Assembly: GCF_009177095.1 (NCBI RefSeq)
Contig: NZ_AP021861.1
Coordinates: 1,302,001 to 1,366,000 of the forward strand
DNA from: Lacipirellula parvula
Lineage (GTDB): Bacteria > Planctomycetota > Planctomycetia > Pirellulales > Lacipirellulaceae
Length of the DNA stretch: 64,000 bases
Reading direction: 5' to 3'
Below are positions 1 through 10,000 of the stretch, piece after piece. Both the position numbers and the translations under genes were made by a program. The notes under the pieces were generated by a model. It did not search any database. It saw nothing but the letters and a program-made list of their open reading frames with translations, and was not told the origin of the DNA. Position 1 is the first letter of the stretch, and each line of letters opens with the position of its first letter.

Positions 1-347
1 CGATGGTTGACTTCGAGTCGACGGTGCCGATGGACGAGTTGTTTGCTCAACCCGACCGTTGGGGCGTCTTTGCGGGGAGACGCAAACGCGACTTCAAGGT
101 CGAAGAAGGCCAGCTCTTCGTGCTCGGCGACAACAGCCCCGCAAGTAAAGATTGCCGACTCTGGAAGGAAGCTGAGAACGGCGCTGAACCTGGCGGCCCG
201 TACCTCGATCGCAACCTGCTGATCGGCAAAGCAGTCGCGGTGTTTTGGCCCCACTCATGGGGAACGTATCCATTCTCAGAAAAACTCCCGATCCTGAAAG
301 CGATCCCCGGTTGGCCTGCCTTCGGCGACATGCGTAAGGTGAGGTAG
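1..347 (+). CDS. lepB: Signal peptidase I, C-terminal fragment
   Basis: The gene enters from the left edge, so only about 115 C-terminal residues are present. They contain GDNSPASKDCR, which corresponds to the conserved box E (GDNxxxSxDSR) of type I signal peptidases, followed by a hydrophobic stretch with FWPHSWG. The family cleaves signal peptides from exported proteins at the outer face of the inner membrane. The catalytic Ser and Lys lie upstream of the window and cannot be checked. One oddity is Cys where most family members have the second Ser of box E. The stop at 345-347 is followed directly by a palindromic repeat. Product assignment is firm; the true start is outside the window. Confidence 0.85.
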   Translation, partial: MVDFESTVPMDELFAQPDRWGVFAGRRKRDFKVEEGQLFVLGDNSPASKDCRLWKEAENGAEPGGPYLDRNLLIGKAVAVFWPHSWGTYPFSEKLPILKAIPGWPAFGDMRKVR

Positions 348-350
348 CCC

Positions 351-437
351 TAGCCCCCGGCTCCGCCGGGGGGGGAAGTCTCCATCACGCGACGCTGTGC
401 AGCTGACAACACGACCCCTGGGCGGAGCCCGGGGCTA
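351..437. repeat. Palindromic GC-rich repeat pair (TAGCCCC family)
   Basis: Two GC palindromes face each other: TAGCCCCCGGCTCCGCCGGG from 351 and its approximate reverse complement ending GGAGCCCGGGGCTA at 437. They are related to the TAGCCCCCGG...CCGGGGGCT repeats at 4289, 10931 and 12292. The unit lies in the spacer between lepB and lptB and could also act as a terminator for lepB, although no clear T-run follows. Confidence 0.6.
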
Positions 438-487
438 GAAACAACGCGACTCACGACACGCCCAGTTCGTCACGGAGGACGAATCCC

Positions 488-1342
488 ATGACCCTGCTAA
501 AAGTTCGCGGCCTCGTGAAAAACTACGGCCGTCGCCGCGTCGTCGACGGCGTCGACTACGAAGTCGCTCCCGGCGAAATCGTCGGGCTGCTCGGCCCCAA
601 CGGCGCCGGCAAGACGACTACCTTCCGCATGTCGTGCGGCATGATCGACCCCGACGCCGGCAAGGTGACGCTCCAAGACAAGGACGTCACCAACTGGCCG
701 ATGTACAAGCGCTCCCGCGAAGGGGGCATGGGCTACCTCGCCCAGGAGTCGAGCGTCTTCCGCAAGCTCTCCGTGCAGAACAACCTGCTCGGCGTCATGG
801 AAATGCTCGGCATGAGCCGGAAGGAACGTCGCTTCCGCTGCGACGAGCTGCTCGAACAGTTCGGCGTTACGAAGCTCCGCAAAGCCAAGGCGCAGTCGCT
901 CTCCGGCGGTGAGCGTCGCCGCGTCGAGATCGCCCGCTGCCTCGTTTCGAACCCGCAGATCATTCTGCTTGATGAGCCGTTCACCGGCATCGACCCGGTG
1001 ACAATCGCCAGCATCCAGGAGATCGTCCGCGACCTCCGCGCCCGCGGGATCTCGATCCTGATCACCGACCACCAGGTCCGCGAGACGCTCGAGATCACCG
1101 ATCGCAGTTACGTCATCCGCGCCGGCCAGGTGTTATGCCACGGTCGACCTGAGGAAGTGCTGCGGAACCCCGAAGCGAGGAAGTATTACTTCGGCGAAGG
1201 GATGGATCTCTCGGTGAAGGGTCGCCCCGCGGCAGCCGCCCCTGCGGCCGCGCTTCCCGCCGCCACAACGCCCCACGGCCGCCTGGCCGCATTGAGAGAA
1301 CGCCTCACCGGCCGCCATCACCCGCCCGACGAAGCCGCATAA
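488..1342 (+). CDS. lptB: LPS export ABC transporter ATPase LptB
   Basis: ATPase that powers transport of lipopolysaccharide from the inner membrane through the Lpt bridge, working with LptF/LptG. Visible motifs are Walker A GPNGAGKT (residues 36-43), the signature LSGGERRRVEIAR, Walker B with LLDEPF, and the H-loop in TDHQVRETL; the GIDP after Walker B is typical of LptB rather than general ABC ATPases. A GGAGGA ribosome site precedes the ATG. The last roughly 40 residues form an Ala/Pro-rich tail beyond the normal LptB end and are of unknown use. lpxD and lpxI at 46-48 kb fit the same lipid A/LPS pathway. LptB is preferred over a branched-chain amino acid transporter ATPase, which is the main alternative. 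Confidence 0.88.
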   Translation: MTLLKVRGLVKNYGRRRVVDGVDYEVAPGEIVGLLGPNGAGKTTTFRMSCGMIDPDAGKVTLQDKDVTNWPMYKRSREGGMGYLAQESSVFRKLSVQNNLLGVMEMLGMSRKERRFRCDELLEQFGVTKLRKAKAQSLSGGERRRVEIARCLVSNPQIILLDEPFTGIDPVTIASIQEIVRDLRARGISILITDHQVRETLEITDRSYVIRAGQVLCHGRPEEVLRNPEARKYYFGEGMDLSVKGRPAAAAPAAALPAATTPHGRLAALRERLTGRHHPPDEAA

Positions 1343-1343
1343 G

Positions 1344-1482
1344 TAGCCGCGGCTCAACGAGCCGCCGGAGCGGTGATCGCAAGAGAAAATGGAAATGGGG
1401 AATGCTGAATGGGGAATGTGGTAGGCGAGAGCAACCTCTGCGCAGGGTTCCTCTCCATTCCACATTCAGCATTCCCCATTCG
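1344..1482. repeat. Two intergenic repeats: CCGCGGCTCAACGAG and GGGAATG families
   Basis: At 1344-1373 lies TAGCCGCGGCTCAACGAGCC, continuing to CCGGAGCGG; a close copy is at 30512-30540. At 1387-1482 is an inverted repeat whose left arm reads ATGGGGAATGCTGAATGGGG and whose right arm is the reverse complement (CATTCAGCATTCCCCATTC). A half copy follows the other CCGCGG repeat at 30551-30592, so the two families travel together in both places. Confidence 0.7.
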
Positions 1483-1523
1483 GTAGCTGCTTCGGCGGGG
1501 ACGTTGCCCCGCGGCTGCAGGCG

Positions 1524-2690
1524 TTACGACGCCGACCGCATCACGGCCTTCTTACCGCCGCTCGGTACCACGTCGCTGGCGAAATCCTCCGCCTCGGAGG
1601 TCGCCTGCAGATGGTCGGTGTTCCCCGCGTTCACCCCGCAGCCGGGGTTGAAGATCATCGAGGGGAACATCGCGAACATCGCCTTCCAGTACCGCTCGTA
1701 CGCCGGGTAGTTCACCTCGGGGTTTTCGCGTTGGTACTCGTTCAGCTTCGCTTCCAGCGTCGTGTGCGTTAGCCGCGGGTGACGATGGTGCGGGCCGTGA
1801 ATGAAGATGTCGAAGTTCAGGAACGAGCTCAACCGCAGCAGCCACTTACGCGGCAACACCGTGCGGGTCCCCTGCAGCGGATCGAAGCTCGACATGCCGA
1901 GATGTTCCGTAAACTTGCGGAAGGTTTGCATGAACGCGGCGACGTACATCGGCAGCAGCACCACGAGGATGTGCGCGGTCCACTGATGCGTCAGCGCGAC
2001 GTACGTCCAAATGGCGCCCCACACGGCCGCGATGGCAATGTATTCGTTCCGAATCTCGCGACGAGTCGCCGCGGACTTAATCGGCGAGTCGCGGTGAAAG
2101 AAAATGCGGCCGTAGATGATCGGACCCGAAGCGACGCCGCACAGCAAATCGAACCAGACGAACGCGCGGCGGAAGCCGAGCGAAGCATTCGGATCGCTGT
2201 AAGGCCACAGCTCCCAGTCGCGAGGAGTGTTGAGGTAAGCGTGGTGGCGAATGTGAACTTCGCGGTAGGCGGTGTAGGGGGTGAACATCATCGTCCCCAG
2301 GAACCGTCCGCACCAAATCGACAGCCCGCGCGATTTGAACAGCGTCTGGTGAGCCGCTTCGTGGAGCGCGCTGGTCCAGCAGAACATCATCGACGCGGTG
2401 AACGCCGTGAGCGCAGCGACCATCCACGGGGTCGATTGATTCCACGCGACGAAGCCGCCGAGCAGGAATCCGTTCAGGCCCATGCCCAGGCCGGCGAACG
2501 GAATCGAGAGCATGCGCGGCAGCGTGTTCTTTTCGCCGAGCGAGCGCTCTTCATCAGGCGTGAATTGAGTAACCGAAGCCAAAGCTGCACTCCAAAACTT
2601 GCTGGGGCTGGCGTTGCCGTAGCCTAGCGCAAAGAAAGCGCACCGCCGTGCAGTTTGGACTTCCGTGAAGGCGGGAGCAGACGACCTCAA
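1524..2690 (-). CDS. Fatty acid desaturase family membrane protein
   Basis: Membrane di-iron desaturase/hydroxylase-type protein. Three histidine boxes are visible in the usual order: HEAAH, HIRHH, and HGPHHRH near the C-terminus. They are separated by hydrophobic segments. These residues bind the two irons in the family, which introduces double bonds or hydroxyls into acyl chains or related lipids. The length (388 codons) is normal, but the N-terminal 40-60 residues are poor in family-like sequence and the real start may lie further in. The C-terminal 35 residues after GCGVNAGN are low complexity. Substrate cannot be told from sequence. The gene stands alone, convergent with lptB. Confidence 0.8.
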   Translation of the reverse strand: MRSSAPAFTEVQTARRCAFFALGYGNASPSKFWSAALASVTQFTPDEERSLGEKNTLPRMLSIPFAGLGMGLNGFLLGGFVAWNQSTPWMVAALTAFTASMMFCWTSALHEAAHQTLFKSRGLSIWCGRFLGTMMFTPYTAYREVHIRHHAYLNTPRDWELWPYSDPNASLGFRRAFVWFDLLCGVASGPIIYGRIFFHRDSPIKSAATRREIRNEYIAIAAVWGAIWTYVALTHQWTAHILVVLLPMYVAAFMQTFRKFTEHLGMSSFDPLQGTRTVLPRKWLLRLSSFLNFDIFIHGPHHRHPRLTHTTLEAKLNEYQRENPEVNYPAYERYWKAMFAMFPSMIFNPGCGVNAGNTDHLQATSEAEDFASDVVPSGGKKAVMRSAS

Positions 2691-3059
2691 ATGTCGTCGC
2701 AGGCTAACAGGTTGTTCGCCAAAGAGCGGACCGGTAAAGTTTCGCTGATACGCAGTCTCAACTCAACCGCCCCGGCTCTATTTACGTTATCTATTTTACC
2801 CAGCGGGGTCAAATTGGCGTGTTATCGGCCAGCGCGACGGCCTGGTGACCACCGCGCTTCCGCACGTGCGGCGAGCGCCTCTCTAATGCTCGCCACAGCT
2901 ATCTTCGTCATTCCCGGGCATAATCTGTGCCCGCGGCGCCCGTTGGCCCGAAAGATTGGTTTAGGGCGTCTGGGTATAGCGTTCGTTCATGTTCGACGAC
3001 GAATCCCATGAATCGCGAATTTCGCGAATCGACGCGAGTAAATGCCGAGAGTGAAATAG
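2691..3059. other. Intergenic region without a recognisable gene
   Basis: Spacer between the divergent desaturase gene and the FemAB-like gene, so it must hold promoters for both. It is more AT-rich around 2770-2815 than its surroundings. No repeat family, terminator or convincing open frame was seen. Confidence 0.5.
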
Positions 3060-4271
3060 ATGACGACGCAGCTCACGGAGCGTTCCGCCACTCGCCCGGT
3101 TCGCGAAGAATCGCGGTCAAAAAGCATCCCCATGAACGCCAGCCGAACTCCCGCCATGTCATCGTTTCGCGTCACTTCTGACGTCAATCTGAGCCAGGCC
3201 GAGCGCGAGGCCGTCGGCGCCGGCGAGAATGTCGTTAGCTGCGCTCGCTACTTTCCCTTTTCCACGCCCGACACTGAGCTCTTCTGGGCGAAGGCGTACG
3301 ACGGCGAGCGGTTAGCCGCAATTGCCCCCGTCGTCCGGCTTCGCAAACGGAAGGCGACCGACATGTTGCGGGCTCCCGTACGCAAGTGGCTCGGCCCGAT
3401 CATCGGCCCGCTCGCTCGCAAGACGACGCTGCTCGTCGACACCGCGTTCATGGCCTACGACGCCGGCTCGCCGTTCATCAGCGCCCCCGGCGTCGATCGC
3501 CCCGCGGTGAAGCGCGCCATCTCGGCCTTCCTAAAATCGCAGAAGAAGGTCGACACGGTGTGGATCTCCGAGCCGCCCGCCGAAGCCGAGTGGGCCGCCA
3601 CCGAGAAGTACCATCAATTCCTCACGCTGCCGATGGTGCGGATCGTCACCGAGAACTGTACGAAGCTCGACGACTTCTTGGCGACGCTCTCGCGCAACCG
3701 CCGCCGCAACTTCCGCCGCGAGCGCGACACGTTCACAAAGGCGGGCGCCCGCATCGAAATGTGGCAAGGCGTCATTCGCGAGAACCCGACGCTGCATCGC
3801 CAGGTGATGTCGCTGCTCGGCTCGAGCGAGGTCAACACAAAGTTCAGCGTTCCCTACAACGACGTCCTCACGAACCCCGACGCCATCGCCGCGCAGTGGC
3901 AGATCGTCCTCACCGCGCACCTTGGCGATCAAGTCGTCGGCTTCATGAGCTGCCTGCAAGACGGCAAGCGGCTGATGCAGTGCCACGGCGGGCTCGACTA
4001 CAAGATCTCGCACGAGATCCTCGCCTACCACAACCTCATTTCCCGCGCGATCGAACACGCGATCGAACTCGGCTGCGACGCACTGACGCTCGGCCCGTTC
4101 ACGAACGAAACCAAGAAGCGCGCCGGCGGCAAAATGCAGCCGATCGTCTCGAGCCTCTGGAACCGCATGCCCGGCGACGCGTTCTTTGCGAAGAAGGTCT
4201 TCTCGAAGAACTTCGAAGTCTACCGCGGCGAGCTCGGCGCCCCGACGTACGCCGTAGACGAAGAAGATTGA
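3060..4271 (+). CDS. GNAT/FemAB-like acyltransferase family protein
   Basis: About 403 residues. The centre has LSRNRRRNFRRERDTF, the helix-type segment typical of FemAB-like GNAT proteins. It is followed by a second GNAT-like half (VLTAHLGDQVVGFMSCL, then GGLDYKISHEILAYHNLISR and GCDALTLGP). Relatives transfer acyl or aminoacyl groups to amines, for example in cell-envelope or polysaccharide synthesis; the substrate here is unknown. The first 30-40 residues are rich in Ser/Arg and low in family signal, so an inner Met may be the true start. The gene is single and ends 17 bp before a palindromic repeat. Confidence is good for the fold, low for the reaction. Confidence 0.65.
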   Translation: MTTQLTERSATRPVREESRSKSIPMNASRTPAMSSFRVTSDVNLSQAEREAVGAGENVVSCARYFPFSTPDTELFWAKAYDGERLAAIAPVVRLRKRKATDMLRAPVRKWLGPIIGPLARKTTLLVDTAFMAYDAGSPFISAPGVDRPAVKRAISAFLKSQKKVDTVWISEPPAEAEWAATEKYHQFLTLPMVRIVTENCTKLDDFLATLSRNRRRNFRRERDTFTKAGARIEMWQGVIRENPTLHRQVMSLLGSSEVNTKFSVPYNDVLTNPDAIAAQWQIVLTAHLGDQVVGFMSCLQDGKRLMQCHGGLDYKISHEILAYHNLISRAIEHAIELGCDALTLGPFTNETKKRAGGKMQPIVSSLWNRMPGDAFFAKKVFSKNFEVYRGELGAPTYAVDEED

Positions 4272-4288
4272 TGCACACGGGACGGTTT

Positions 4289-4316
4289 TAGCCCCCGGTT
4301 CTTCAAACCGGGGGCT
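4289..4316. repeat. TAGCCCCCGG palindromic repeat, copy 1
   Basis: A 28-bp near-perfect palindrome: arms TAGCCCCCGGTT and AACCGGGGGCT around CTTCAA. The same unit occurs at 10931 and 12292. Placed between convergent genes, it may also stop transcription. Confidence 0.8.
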
Positions 4317-4335
4317 CCATCAACGTGACCGCGCC

Positions 4336-5202
4336 CTACGGTCGCCCCTTCATCATCCCCGACACCCGCGCAATCAACCGATCCAACAACCGAGTCGGCA
4401 ACACGTCGTGCCCGATGTCGAGCCACACCGCATCGGCCCCGACGAGATAGTGAATCCGCGGCCGCCGCGCCCGTAGTGCCTTGAGCACCACCGCCGCTAC
4501 CTTTTCCGGCGAGGTGGCCCCGCGGGCCCCGCGCTCGTTCAGCTTCGCGCACCGCGCGAACAGCGGTCCGTAGCCATTCCGCAGTTCCGGCGGCAGTTCC
4601 TGCTCGCGCTCGTGCAGCGCTTCCCGCGCCTTGTCGAAGATCGCCGTCCCCACCTGCCCCGGCCGGATCACCGTCACCGGAATCTTCCACGGCCGCAATT
4701 CGACCCGCAGCGTGTTCGAGAGCGCCTCGAGCGCAAACTTGCTCGCCGAGTAGCCGCCCACCATCGGCAGTGCCACCGAGCCGTTCATGCTCGAAATGTT
4801 GACGATCCTCCCCTGCCCTTTCCGCAATAGCGGCAGGCAGAGCTGCATCATCCGCAGCGGCGCCAGCGTGTTTACCTCAAGGGTCGCCCGCAGCTCGTCG
4901 AGGTCCAACAGTTCCACGACCGACGGCGGTCCGATGCCGGCGTTGTTCACCAGCGCGAACAGCCCGCCCGGCGCCTGGGCGGCAACATTGGCAATCGTCT
5001 GCTCCGCCTGTTCGGGGTCGGTCACATCGAGCCAGATGGGCGTGACCGAACTCAGTCCCAGCTGCTCCAGCTTGCCCCGCCCCTCCTCCGTCCGCGTCCC
5101 GGCGAAAACGTGGTAGCCGTTCGCGGCCAAATGCCGAGCCGTCGCGAGCCCGATGCCCGAAGAGGCCCCGGTGACCAATACTGCCGGTTGCGTCTGATCC
5201 AT
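4336..5202 (-). CDS. Short-chain dehydrogenase/reductase (SDR)
   Basis: Classical SDR of 288 residues. The nucleotide-binding TGASSGIG sits near residue 10, NNAG near 84, the catalytic Ser in NISS, and YSASK holds the catalytic Tyr and Lys. It oxidises or reduces an alcohol/ketone with NAD(P)(H); substrate unknown. The reading frame stays open upstream to 5418, but that part is translated palindromic repeat. ATG at 5202 is chosen because GGGGAG precedes it and MDQTQPAVLVTGASSG matches a normal SDR N-terminus. A C-terminal helical extension of about 60 residues follows the core. Certain as SDR, not assignable to a pathway. Confidence 0.85.
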   Translation of the reverse strand: MDQTQPAVLVTGASSGIGLATARHLAANGYHVFAGTRTEEGRGKLEQLGLSSVTPIWLDVTDPEQAEQTIANVAAQAPGGLFALVNNAGIGPPSVVELLDLDELRATLEVNTLAPLRMMQLCLPLLRKGQGRIVNISSMNGSVALPMVGGYSASKFALEALSNTLRVELRPWKIPVTVIRPGQVGTAIFDKAREALHEREQELPPELRNGYGPLFARCAKLNERGARGATSPEKVAAVVLKALRARRPRIHYLVGADAVWLDIGHDVLPTRLLDRLIARVSGMMKGRP

Positions 5203-5328
5203 GAACTCCCCGCCGCGACTCCCTGTCTGCCCGCCAGCCAACGCTGAAAGAGGTTCGAGGATACCAAAACGAGCCCCCCGCGGCACGCGCAACATCCCCC
5301 CGTCGAAGAGGAAGACGCAGAAGTCATC

Positions 5329-5521
5329 AGCCCCCGGAGGGGGCGGCATGATGTAGCCAGGGGCGTGAGCCCCTGGTTGGATGCGTTGAGATAGATTTAA
5401 GCCCCGGAGGGGCGACACTACTGATCCGATCAGTGCCGCCCCTCACGGGGCTAACTCAACGATTCCCGCCAATGACCAGGGGCTTGCGCCCCTGGCTACA
5501 TCACTTCGCCCCTCCGGAGCT
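5329..5521. repeat. Mirror-image composite repeat, copy 1
   Basis: About 190 bp built as a large inverted repeat. Order: AGCCCCCGGAGGGGGCGGC, ATGATGTAGCCAGGGGCG with its own hairpin partner AGCCCCTGG, AGCCCCGGAGGGGCGACA, then the mirrored set ending GGCTACATCACTTCGCCCC and CTCCGGAGCT. Copies are at 16743-16948 and 29644-29841. It lies between the SDR gene and the EF-hand gene and causes false N-terminal reading-frame extensions on both strands. Confidence 0.85.
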
Positions 5522-5726
5522 ATCGCGACGGCAATTCCTCTCGCTCTCAAAAACCGCCCCACAGGCGCACAACTTGCTCCATCGTCCTCCCGCACCCTCA
5601 AAACCAATTCCCTCGAAACCACTGCAATCATCTGGGGTTTGAATCCCCAACGCCCCGCTGCGGGTCGCTTCGGCAGGCAGCCACGGGGCGACTAAGGTAT
5701 ACTCCCGGCAACGGAGCAATCGTGTT

Positions 5727-5814
5727 TGTGGGAGGGATCTCCGATCCCGATTGAGCACGCGACCCCGCGGCATCTTGCAGCGGAGCCCGATCGGCGTCAG
5801 AGACGCCTCCCACA
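5727..5814. repeat. TGTGGGAGG inverted repeat (family A), copy 1
   Basis: 88 bp with terminal inverted repeats: left end TGTGGGAGGGATCTCCGATC, right end GCGTCAGAGACGCCTCCCAC followed by A. The inner 40-45 bp are not shared with the other copies at 15070, 24512 and 45352. It is non-coding; reading through it gives a spurious MWEGSP peptide. Confidence 0.85.
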
Positions 5815-5902
5815 GCAGAAAGTCACCAGAACTAGTCGACCGCTCGCGATTTCTCGAGGGAACTCCCTTCGCTCGCCGGCGGCTCAATCAGGAGAACGAG
5901 TC

Positions 5903-6907
5903 ATGGCCAGAAGTTCTTGGGCGATCGCCCTCTGTTTGCTGACGGCGTCGTCCGCCTTCGCCCAAGCCCCCCGTGGCCGCAACGCCGACGCCGACGCGGA
6001 GTTCGGCGCCGAGGAGGCCCCCCGCGGCGAGCGTGGAGAACGCGGTGAACGTGGCGGCTTCGGTGGCGAACGTGGCGAGCGCGGCGGCTTTGGCCGTGGC
6101 GGCGAAGGCGGCCCGGAAGGCGAAGGGGGCCGTTTCGGCCGCGGCGGGTTCCGCCGTCCGAATCCTCTCTTCTCCGCCATCGACACCGATGGCGACGGCT
6201 CGATCAGCAAGGCTGAACTCCGCAAGGCCGCTGCAGGCATCGCGAAGCTCGATACGGACGGCGACGGCAACATCTCCCAAGAAGAAGCCGGCGGCGGCGG
6301 ACCGGGCGGTCCTGGCGGCCCAGGCTTCGGCGGTCCCGGCGGGATGGGCGACCCCAAGCAAATGGTCGACGCGGCGATGCAAGCCGACGCCAACGGCGAC
6401 GGCAAGCTCACCGCCGATGAAGTCACCGATCCCCGTCAACGGTTTATGATGCGCAGCGCCGACCAAGACGGCGACGGCGCGGTCACGAAGGAAGAACTCA
6501 CCTCCGCGATGGAGCAGTTCCAACAACGGATGCAGCAAGGCGGCGGCTTCGGTGGCGCTGGCTTCGGCGGACCAGGCGGCCCCGGCGGACGCGGCGGCGA
6601 CGACCCATCGCAGCGGATGATGGCCCTCGACAAGAACGGCGACGGCAAGATCACCCCCGACGAAGCCCCCGAACAAGCTCGCGGCATGCTCCGCCAAGCC
6701 GATGAAAACGGCGACGGCGAAGTCGACGCCGCCGAAATGACCAAGTTCTCCCGCAGCATGGGCGGCCGTGCTCGCGGCGCCCTCGGCAGCGCACAAGGCC
6801 AAGGCGGCACTGGCGGACGCTTCGGCCGCGGCGGCGACCAAGACGGCGCCGCCGAAGGCACGAACGGCCGCGGCTCGCGCCGCAACCGCGATAGCGACGA
6901 GCAGTAG
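5903..6907 (+). CDS. Secreted EF-hand calcium-binding protein, Gly/Arg-rich
   Basis: 334 residues beginning with a signal peptide (MARSSWAIALCLLTASSAFA, cleavage near AQA). Six EF-hand calcium loops are visible: DTDGDGSISKAE, DTDGDGNISQEE, DANGDGKLTADE, DQDGDGAVTKEE, DKNGDGKITPDE and DENGDGEVDAAE. They are separated by Gly/Pro/Phe-rich linkers (GGPGGPGFGG) and flanked by Gly/Arg/Glu-rich low-complexity tails. It probably binds calcium outside the cytoplasm; a structural or adhesive role is inference. The start at 5903 has AGGAGA upstream and gives the signal peptide; the frame further upstream is repeat DNA. A strong terminator follows at 6967. Confidence 0.85.
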   Translation: MARSSWAIALCLLTASSAFAQAPRGRNADADAEFGAEEAPRGERGERGERGGFGGERGERGGFGRGGEGGPEGEGGRFGRGGFRRPNPLFSAIDTDGDGSISKAELRKAAAGIAKLDTDGDGNISQEEAGGGGPGGPGGPGFGGPGGMGDPKQMVDAAMQADANGDGKLTADEVTDPRQRFMMRSADQDGDGAVTKEELTSAMEQFQQRMQQGGGFGGAGFGGPGGPGGRGGDDPSQRMMALDKNGDGKITPDEAPEQARGMLRQADENGDGEVDAAEMTKFSRSMGGRARGALGSAQGQGGTGGRFGRGGDQDGAAEGTNGRGSRRNRDSDEQ

Positions 6908-6966
6908 GCGAGCTTAGAGACTCGACGAGCAGTAAGCAAGGTTAAGTTAAGTAGGCATTTCAACAG

Positions 6967-7000
6967 AGCGAGGCGTTCTCCCAAGAACGCCTCGCTTTTT
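6967..7000 (+). terminator. Rho-independent terminator of the EF-hand gene
   Basis: A 13-bp perfect stem (AGCGAGGCGTTCT / AGAACGCCTCGCT) with a 4-base loop, followed by TTTTT. It lies 60 bp after the stop codon. Confidence 0.9.
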
Positions 7001-7025
7001 CATGCGCATGTTTCGCGTTGAATTC

Positions 7026-7053
7026 GGACTGAGTCGCTTCAGCGACCAGTCAG
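7026..7053. repeat. GGTCGCTTCAGCGACC-type palindrome (family E)
   Basis: Palindrome GGACTGAGTCGCTTCAGCGA continuing to CCAGTC. It overlaps the 3' end of the next (minus-strand) gene and provides its last codons and stop. Relatives are at 26312, 30613 and 32457. Confidence 0.7.
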
Positions 7054-10000
7054 CTCCCACGCCGATCGTTCCATCCCCTCCCCCTCCTCGAACGCACCAT
7101 CCACCTCCGCCACCGCAAGCAACCCATCCTCTGCCGCGCGACGCTCCACTCCCCGCCACGGGGAATCGAACGCCGCACTGCGAACCTCGCCCTGCAACGC
7201 AAACGCCGCCCATTTCGCCGCGAGCAACTCCGCAGCATCGGCGCGTCGCGCGAACCCTTCCAACGCCGGCGTCAGCGGCACGCTCCAATGCGGCGCCTCA
7301 ATCTCTTCCGCGACGCCCGCTGCGGCCGGCTTTCGCGCAACCAACAGCGCTCCCGCTGCTGAGGCCGACTGCAAGACTTCCACGACGCTCATCGCCGCTG
7401 GTTCCACGCGTGGAACCACAGCTCCGTATTGCTGCTTCCAGATGGCCAGGTCATTGCCGTCGACCTGCCCGTCCCGCAGTCCATCGCCGTCGCTCACCAC
7501 GGCGTCCGTCTTGCCGTACCCACGCTGCCACGCCAGGAAGTCGGCGCCATCGACCTTGAGGTCCTGATTGAAATCGCCCGTCGCCGAGCCGCTGTAAACC
7601 GGCGCCTCGACGGCCCCGATGTCGATGCGCCCCCCAACGACACGGCTGTACGGCTCGCCGCGCTGATCAAACTCCGGCGTCGCCCCATCGCCGGGCTGCG
7701 CCACCAGGTTGCCGCGATTGATCACCCGACTTCCCGGCAGCGGCAAGTGCGTCGGCATCAAGTAGCCCTCCGGCAAACGCGGCCCACCATTGTCCATCAG
7801 CGGCCCGAGTCCCGGCGAAAGTAACCCGCCCACCGGCCCGCCGATGTAATTGCCCTTCTGATCGTTGTCGCCATGAGTCTCGACCAGCGCCGTGCCGCGG
7901 TTATCGCCAATCAAGCTGTTGCTCGCGTTGATTGTTCCAGTAGCCGATAGTCCAATGTCCGGCGCATCGGGCCCGTTGTTGCCAGCCACAATTGAGTTCT
8001 CAAGCACGAGTCTGCTAGGGGTCGAGATCCCGCTGCCGGCTCCCGGCTGCCCATTAGAACCTGGAAGCGAATTATTCGTAATCGTAGATCGCCGGATAGT
8101 GAGGCCGCTGGGCGCCGAAACGCCGCCTCCGCCTCCGCCTCCGCCTCCGAATAGCGGAGCTCGATTCCCGCTAATCGTCGAGTCTTCGATAACCGTGTTG
8201 TAGCTTGTGGTAATCGAGATTCCTTGGCCCACATTTCGTACGACCGACGAATTCATAATAAAGACTTGTCGGCTGTCGATGGCTAAGCCGCCAACAAAAC
8301 GTCCGGAATTGTCTGCAACTACAGTGTTGTACATGATGAACAAATCGGCATAGACTCTCATCGCCCCTGTGCCGCCTTGAAGCGATCCCGTGTTGCCCGA
8401 AATCAGCGAGTTAGCCACGATGACCTCACGCCGCGAGTATTCTGGCCATACTGTCAGCCCTCCAGCGGAATACTGCCCATCGGTCTCATGCGAATTTCCT
8501 CTTAGGATCGAGCGATCCATGTACAGATTACCCGTCAGAACAATTCCGCCGGTTCCTTGAAATGCTTTGTTGCCTTCAACCCTGCTCGCGATCAATGTGA
8601 GATTCACTCCGTTAATGCCCGCGCCAGTCCCAGCATTGCAGTCTGTCACAGCAACGTCGATCAGCGTTAGGTCTTTGGTGGAAATGATTCCCCCGCCAGC
8701 GGTTGAGCCGCCCTTTTTGCCAGCTGTGATCGTCAGGCCTCGGAACTCCATATTGGCGCTTGAGTTGATCACACGAGAGTAGGCGGAGTTCTCTCTCCCG
8801 TTAATCGAGAGCAACTCCTCTCCGGGGCCATAGATCGCTACCTCCTGCGTGATCGCCAACTCCCCATTCTTCAAATAAATCGTCGCCGGTCCCGAGGTCA
8901 GCAGCGACGTCGAGAACTCAATCACGTCGTAATCTGCGTTTTCATTCGCCACGGCGAGCGCCTCGCGCAGCGTGAACTTTCCCGCCCCGTAGTCGCCGTC
9001 GACGTCGTCCGCCAGCGAATCGACGATCAACGTCCGCCCCGAGTACTCCACCGCTCCGATGTCGATCCGCGCTCCCGCGCGTCGCGAGTGCCCCGCGCCG
9101 CGCTGATCGAATTCCGGTGTGTCGCCTCCAGGCAAAGTCCACGGATTTCCCGCGAAAATTGCCGGACTTCCGGGCAGTAAGGCGTGCGTCCGCGTCGGGC
9201 CGCCGTTGTCTTCCAGCCCATCGAGCAGCGGATCGATGAAGCCGTACATTGGCCCGCCGATGAGATTGCCGTACTCGTCCGCCCACCCGATCGGCGCCTC
9301 CGCCAGCAACGTCCCGTCGTTATCGCCGAGGAGGCTGTAGTGCATTTCCAACGGACCATCGCCGACGCGCATCTCCGCCGGCCCCTCCGTTGCGAAATTC
9401 CCCGCCACGATCGTGTGGTCGACCAGAAAATGCGCCGCGGCCGAGTGGTTCGCGTAGACTCCGCCGCCGCTCGCCGTCGCCCCCGCGCCGACGCTCGACG
9501 CCGTGTTCGCCACGACCGTGCTGTGAGCGATTTCCATCCTTCCGCTCGACCAGATCCCCGCACCCTGCGCTACCGAATCGAAACCCGTCGTTCGGGCAGC
9601 GTTCGCGCTGATGGTTGAACTCGTGAGTTCCGTCCAACCGGTCGAGTAGATCGCTCCCCCGAGCGCAGCGAACGAGTCGACCGCGAGGTTGTTGCTAAAA
9701 GTGCTGCGATCAACATAGAGCCTGCCAGCAGAGGAAACGCTCGCTCCCCCGCCGCGGCTGGCTGTGTTTCCCGAAACGGTCGTTGCGGTGATCGATGCGG
9801 AGCCTGTCGCAGCGACCCCGCCGCCCACGCCGTTACGGCCGCTCGCCGAGTTTCCACTAATCACGCTGTTGGCGACGGTCAGACTCGCGGAAGCGAAGAT
9901 GGCGCCTCCCGACGCGTTGGCTCCCGTCACGCGGCTGCCGCGAATCACGACGTCGTCGATGTTCAGCGTAGCGCCCGCCGCCGATCGAATGGCGCCGCCG

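Noticed and set aside
5203-5418. N-terminal extension MSPLRG of the SDR gene (and of the VWA gene up to 29732)
   Set aside because: Translation of the mirror composite repeat.
5726-5902. N-terminal extension MWEGSP of the EF-hand gene (and similar ones at 15069 and 45440)
   Set aside because: Translation of family A repeat; inner starts with ribosome sites and signal peptides or conserved N-termini fit better.
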